64,000 nucleotides of DNA from Cardiocondyla obscurior (Eukaryota > Arthropoda > Insecta > Hymenoptera > Formicidae). Under the pieces are notes generated by a model that searched no databases, was not told where the DNA came from, and was given only the letters and a program-made list of their open reading frames with translations. This document shows positions 58,397 through 64,000 of the stretch, piece after piece (the first letter of the stretch is position 1; each line of letters starts with the position of its first letter). Location: assembly GCF_019399895.1 (NCBI RefSeq), contig NC_091873.1, forward strand, positions 876,001 through 940,000, written 5' to 3'. The translations under genes and the position numbers were made by a program.

Positions 58397-59830
58397 TTAA
58401 ACGACGGACAAAGACGTCGTTTTCAATCATTTTTAATTCCTGACGTAGATTACCTTTAATCTTTTGAAGAGTTTAAAATGTAATATGAATATATATATCT
58501 TCTCCCTCCGTGTGTCTCTTCCTTTATGACTGCTATTCGCAAAGCCGGTAATATAAAAATATACGTTCCTAAAATAGAAGTATAGCCCAAGCGTGGCGCA
58601 TTACCTGACGTAAAAATGGTGTAAATCTTTATTACAACGAATAAAATTAGCGTATGCGTACCTATTTATACGCGTGACACGCGAGCCGCGTATTTCCCGG
58701 CGAAGAATAAAATCCTACGTCAACCCGGCTCTGTAATCCCGCGAGATATCGCCCGGAGATATTTTTTTTCCTCCCTTCCCGATCGATAAATTCATTTGCG
58801 TTAACATTCATCTCATTCGTATCGTAGTTCGCAATACAATTGGCCATTTTAATGACCAACAACAAACTGGATAGTTTTTACAAAAAGCTCAAACAAGAGA
58901 GAGAAAGACAATAAAGATGAAAGAAAAGAATATTAAAACTGACTTGCAGGATCTCGAAGTCTCTTCCTTCAGAGAGATAGCGAAGAGGTCTTCATCTTAA
59001 TACAGAGAAAAAAATAAAAAAGGGATTTAAAATTGCATTTTTCCGCGCTGGTATTCGCCGCGAATTTTTAACGTTCAACATCAAATGTCGCCTGTAAATG
59101 AACTTGAAATTAAAATTGTATCGCGGAGAGGTCCACCAAAAGTAGACTTAATAGTTTCATTAAGTTAAGCTAGTCTCGCGACGGGGATTCCGAGGATGAG
59201 CTATTTCAGATCGCTAATAACTCAAAGGGAATCGACGTGTCGATATATTTATTGGAAGAAAAGAGGATCGTCGCTTTAAGTCGAATGAAATATTCGCGCG
59301 GTATCGCGAATGAAGCCATTTGTCTCCGCCGTCCGTCGTCCCGCATGCGGGATCTGAGAATATTCGCGCGCCGTCTCTGAAACGGGAAAAATGTCGGGGA
59401 TGCGACGGCGGGCAGATCAAAAAGATTTCATTTTTGCTCGTCGCGACGTCAGCTAGGTTTTAAAAGGCACGTCTGTGGAAAATCGATATCGCGCGAACGG
59501 AAACGTCGCGTTCGGTCGTAACATTCCAGCAAGCGAGCTCTTCCTCTTTCCTCATTCCTCATTCTCGTTGCCCTTCGCGTGAAAATAAATCTGCATTTCA
59601 GGTAACTTGCCGCCGTGAAATGAGACGCGTGGTAGTGCGTTTCCCCTCTTTTTTTTTTTTCTGTTAATAATAGCATTATATTTGAAATAGTAATGTTTAC
59701 AACATACAATTGCAATTTGTTACTACAGTTCCAAGTGTTCGATAATGTCTCTCGTCGTCACGCATCTTCTCGTTCCACGAAGTTTCTTATTTCACGCGCA
59801 TCCCTTTCTCGCTCGTATATGCACACGCGT

Positions 59831-59852
59831 ACACACACACACACACACACAC
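59831..59852. repeat. (AC)11 microsatellite
   Basis: An uninterrupted AC run is followed by a T/C-rich tract. Confidence 0.9.
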
Positions 59853-62800
59853 ATTTTCTCTTTCTCTCTTTTTCTCTCTCATCAACTTTGTTATCGCTTG
59901 GGGTAGCTCGCGAGTCACGGGGGATGGAAGCGGCAAATCTAATCGCAGACTAACGGCGTCGAAAAATAAGCCGGCGTGTAAATGTACAGTAACGGATGCA
60001 TGTACCGCGAAGGGACGGGAAAGCTGGGAGGGTGGCAGGGGGAGGATGTGGGTGCAGAGTAACCGAGGCGACAGGCGGACTGGAAATCAATCTATCTCAA
60101 CGTGTGTATTGTCGCATATATTGGTGTGTCTGTAGACGCCCGGGGGCGCCGTCCGGATTTCTCGGAGTTCTCTCGTCGGAATTCTCGAGCCACGTGTCGC
60201 AAAACGTAATTCCTGCTCACCGTCGTCCCGCCTCCTTCCTCTCATTCGCTCACGCTCTCTCGGTCTTCCACCCTTTCGCTCTGCGCGCGGTCACGGTAAT
60301 CGTAGAACTAATTGCTCGCGCAATTAATAATTGTCTCACTCTCACACAGGCGCATACCCTCTCATTCTCTCTGTTTCTCGCGTGCTTTCTCTCGGTGATC
60401 GGCTGCTGACGCTATATCGAGTTCTATGTAATCATAATCGTGTACCTATGGACTATGGCACTTGGTGCAGCTAGAGTTGAGATTTACGGGTTGGATACGG
60501 CTTAAACGGTGTGTCGTTTAGGTACTTATCGTTTAGAGCGTTATCGATGCTGTCGTTAGAGTATAGTGGTATGCGAGACACATGGTAATTCGTGCACATT
60601 TTTATTCCGTCCGTTTATTACGGGGCGGCTGAGCGGCGGCCCCGGTCCGATCACGCGAGGCGTTCGGGGCCCGGCGTTTCTTCCGCCACCGTCGGGGGTG
60701 GAAGGTCGGCTGGCCGTTTGCCCGTACCCGGACCTTCTTCCAACCCCCTTCTCTTCCTTCCTTCCTTTCCCCCCCTCCCGGTTGCGAGCGTACGCGTCAT
60801 TAGGCGCTCTCAAATGAGCCAATTTAGCGACACCGTCGTATCGCGCGGCGTGACCCGCTCGAAAGTGATTTATGGCGAAAGGGTCAAGGTTTTTCCGCGC
60901 CTTAAACACCCTTTGTGACCGACTTTACGACTTTTCCGCCTTCTTTCGCAGTCTTTAACTGTAACGCGAGCGGAGATAGGTAATTCTATTAGTCGAGAGC
61001 GTAAAGCGACGCTAGTGTAATCGGCTTTTATGTCGCCAGCCATGGTTAATTAACTCCATGGTTTAATGGTTCACGCCGAGGATCATTACTCCGAGTTTTC
61101 GTGAAAAAACCGTCGCGCGGAGATCAATGGTGATTAATTATTGTTTTAATTAATTATAAAAGAAGTATGCGGCAAATCTGATAATAATAATAATTTTTTG
61201 TCAACATTTGCATTTGCATTTGCAAAAAGAGAAAAAGAAAACATAAATTATTTTCTCCGAGTATGAAATTATTGAGCACCGCGGCAAGATCGATCTTTAC
61301 TTTAATTAGGAATTACGTTACGTTCCTTAAATTCTCTCTTCGAAATACGGGTAAAAGAAATAAGCGATCTAAAAAAAAATTAAAAGAAAAATCCCCGATT
61401 AAACATGGGAATTATTTTTTCACACGCTCAAAATTATTAAGGCAGGATGAACGACAAACTCGATCGTTTACTTTCGTCCTAAATACACCGTCTATTTATT
61501 TTCTAAACGCCCGCTCTTTTTCACCCTCTGAGAACGTACGGTTTAGGTGTTGCGCGAGCGATTCGGTATGCTTCACGAGAAAATATTGACACCCCCGACG
61601 CGCGAGACGCCCGCTCGAAGCCGTCAGCCATGCTCACGTCAGCCCCATCGTCGTCCCTTTAAAGCGCTCGGTTCTCCAAAGGGACGGCGAAAGCAGCACT
61701 TTGTGCAACGAACGGGAGCGGCTGCATCGGGCCGGGAGTGAAACATTAATCGCGTTACTTCTTACGCTAGCCTTACACGTACGTATTGTACTGTACACTA
61801 CGACGGCCCTCCCGTCAGAAGCGATCAGCGTGAACGATTCTCTCTCATCGATTCGCCTGATGCACTTCCGCTACAGCGACAACTCGTAATGCTCGCTCGC
61901 AGACATTTGAAGTAGGCCTTTCATTCGAATCGGCTCGCACAAAAAGTACTCTCAAAATCGGTCAAACTCGTGCAGATAAAAAGATTTCGCGAGAGATAAG
62001 AAAAAAAATTTGAAGGAAGAATTTTCCCCCTCCCGTTTTTCTTTTTGTCTCGAGGCGTCATTTATGGAGAAATTACGGACGAGACCGATTTTGTATTTTT
62101 TTTTTTTTACGGATTTTTGAATTATTCATAATTATTATATTTATTTTTTTTTTTATTGAATATATTTTACTGCTTTACGAAAATTCGTGTGCAGCGTCTT
62201 TAAATCGCGATTGGGAACGCTACGCGAATCGCAGTTAGAATTTCTGCGTTTTACAGAAAAACGGAGCAAGGCTGAAACTTTTTACGCACACCGATTTATT
62301 TATGCACGCGGGAGACTCGCGCGTTGCAATCAATTCCTAATGCGATCCTAGGTGCCCGCGGCGCCTTCACCTCGTCTCGAACCGGAAACGCTGCGGGCTT
62401 TAGCACTTTAGGCTTTCCGTCCGCCAGAAAAGCAGCTTAGGATCGATCGCAGCTCGTCAGTCTCGGTTAATTAACAGTTTAGATCGTATCTAACGGGATG
62501 ATCGATAAAAACGTACTATGCCGGAGGCGTGCAGGATGCTTTGCAAACACCGGCGTATATATCGCAAAGACCCGCAAAAAAATATCCTAAGCTCACGGGG
62601 ATTCCCTTTCGAATTATTTTAAAAGTCTCTGTCTCTGTGCGCCGTCCGCGAAACCTTAACTTTACCATTTAATTAAAAATTAATTAATTCATTTGGCGGT
62701 CACGTTATAAACGATTCTTGACACTAAACGTTCCTCAGTCGTTAATTAAATTATATACGCGCTTGGATTGCTCTCTCGCTTTGTACAACGTTTCTAAGTC

Positions 62801-62857
62801 TAAAAAAAAAAAGAAAAAAATTAATGCGTTTTGGAAGATAATTGTATAATAATTGTA

Positions 62858-63099
62858 TGTTCAGCAAGCGCGGAAAGACGAGAGTCGTAAGTAGCGAGCG
62901 CCACGTTAGTAGACCGTAACTTAATAATTGACAGACGTTCTAAGTGGCCATGAGGGCCGTGTGCAGCCCTGATGAAGTTATTTTGAGTCTCGAACTGTCC
63001 CGGTTTGTAGTCACATAGTAGACACGTCCATAACACGGATGAATAAAGAAAACTTTGTTAACCGCGGCTGACCGACTGACCAACTAACTCTCGTTAACA
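62858..63099 (+). mobile_element. Candidate solo LTR
   Basis: The segment begins TGTTCAGC and ends GTTAACA, giving TGTT...AACA inverted termini. It contains AATAAA at 63042-63047, about 50 bp before the end, followed by a GT-bearing stretch, which is an LTR-like layout. It is 242 bp, short but in range for insect BEL/Pao or gypsy LTRs. No target duplication is obvious (TTGTA against ATTCG) and no second copy or internal coding region is in the window, so the call is provisional. Confidence 0.35.
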
Positions 63100-64000
63100 A
63101 TTCGCCCCTAGACCGGGAATTATACCTTGGAATAACGTTTCTGTCCGACGACGAAGATAGCAGAGAGCGGTCGCCAACAGTTTAACTACCTTAAACGCCA
63201 AACACGCCGATCGTACCTAACTCGCGGCTCTAGTCGCCTCGGTTTCTCGGAACGCGGTCTCGGAAATCATCCCTCTGGAAAATCGTCCGTCATGCGCAAA
63301 TTGCCGACAAATGAAGACACTTTCTTTTCCACGATAAAGCCCATTTTAAGATCGGCGCGGGTAAAAGGCGAAAGGCAGCCGTTGCTCGGGTTTAAGGGCA
63401 ATTTCCGCGCGCGGTATGGAGGTACAATTAATCACAAAGGGCGATTATTAATTGACGCGGGCGCGAGCAGTTAATTCGGGGGCTAACTGGCCGCGATTAG
63501 CGATTTTAGCCACCTCATGCCGGATCACGGGCCTGTGTTGCAGCGAGAGGGAACGAAAAATACCTGGACGGTCGATTAATCAATTGCCAGGGAGAACCGG
63601 CGCGTAATCGCGCGCCTCGTCGTCGCCTGTTCGCCAAGCGCGACACGCGGGCCGAGACTTTAGCGGAAACAAAGAGGGATTAACGCCGCTCGCGGATCAA
63701 GGGATGCGGATGCTGCGGAGAGAAACTCGCGCTGGATATTGCGGGGTGGATTATAGTCTCGCGTCTTAACTCCACTGACGCGAAACCGCAGTTCCGGCTT
63801 ATATAATTTTCATCGGGGTCGCGGGGAAGCTTTCGGGGCGCCCGTAACTCGGACGGGGTTGAACGGAGTCCCGTATTGTCCGCGACGTTGAACCGTATCT
63901 AAAACGCGATATAGCGAAAAGTCCCGAGTAGCTTTAATACCCTGGGAGCGAGAGTTCGACGGCAGCCGTTTCGTGACCTGCGAGTAAAAAGGAGAAAAAT
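63100..64000. other. Right edge, no gene seen
   Basis: CpG-rich sequence with no supported coding region, RNA gene or repeat. Confidence 0.4.

Larger units (their letters stand above)
53217..62857. other. Gene-poor CpG- and microsatellite-rich stretch
   Basis: No coding region could be supported on either strand. Features seen: an A24 run joined to (TA)n at 58347-58396, an (AC)11 run at 59831-59852, CT-rich tracts, and CpG-rich blocks around 55500-55800, 56350-56850 and 60550-60800 that open several frames at once. It may be distal 5' sequence or a first intron of the sidestep-like gene. Confidence 0.45.

Noticed and set aside
1..64000. CRISPR arrays, tRNA, rRNA or bacterial insert
   Set aside because: No spaced direct repeats, no tRNA T-loop or anticodon pattern by eye, no intronless bacterial-style gene run; the only long single-exon frame is a eukaryotic LRRK.

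Overview
The window looks like nuclear DNA from an insect, most probably a hymenopteran and perhaps an ant. This rests on GT-AG introns that are often only 60-130 bp, Kozak-type starts without bacterial operons, an AT-rich background broken by CpG-rich leader regions, many microsatellites and homopolymer runs, and an insect gene set. The species assignment is inference from gene content and style; no search was run.

Region by region. 1-8098 (+): the 3' part (25 exons, 1721 residues, phases all consistent) of a secreted mosaic protein of the SVEP1 type: sushi, two HYR domains, sushi-like, ephrin-receptor-like, EGF repeats, pentraxin, then a run of sushi domains. The 874-bp intron at 5408-6281 carries, on the opposite strand, three possible exons that can be read as a tiny complete gene. 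9211-9985 (-): MANF, an ER-resident or secreted neurotrophic and ER-stress factor. 11303-14184 (+): a four-pass tetraspanin. 16954-17616 (+): mitochondrial ribosomal protein mS23. 19805-27268 (-): the single insect LRRK, coded in one uninterrupted 7.46-kb exon. 29598-30858 (+): Mediator subunit MED6. 31298-32744 (+): an unrecognised 230-residue protein with one membrane segment near its C-terminus. 33926-48126 (-): a 14-exon, 853-residue sidestep-family immunoglobulin axon-guidance receptor. Its last two exons do not stand out as open frames and were recovered here from splice phase.

48.2-64 kb holds no gene that can be defended. It is CpG-rich, microsatellite-rich sequence, possibly 5' flank or leader of the sidestep-like gene, with a TA-flanked terminal-inverted-repeat element at 52700-53214, a candidate solo LTR at 62858-63099, and one GC-rich open frame behind an initiator-like motif at about 51.9 kb. 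A second, fold-back element lies in a sidestep intron (42686-43181). A CpG-rich promoter-like segment on the plus strand sits in another intron (about 40.2-40.7 kb).

The genes are not functionally clustered. Several work at the cell surface or in secretion (SVEP1-like, MANF, tetraspanin, sidestep-like), LRRK is a cytoplasmic GTPase-kinase, and MED6 and mS23 are housekeeping. MANF/tetraspanin and LRRK/MED6 are head-to-head pairs; SVEP1-like/MANF and mS23/LRRK are tail-to-tail pairs.
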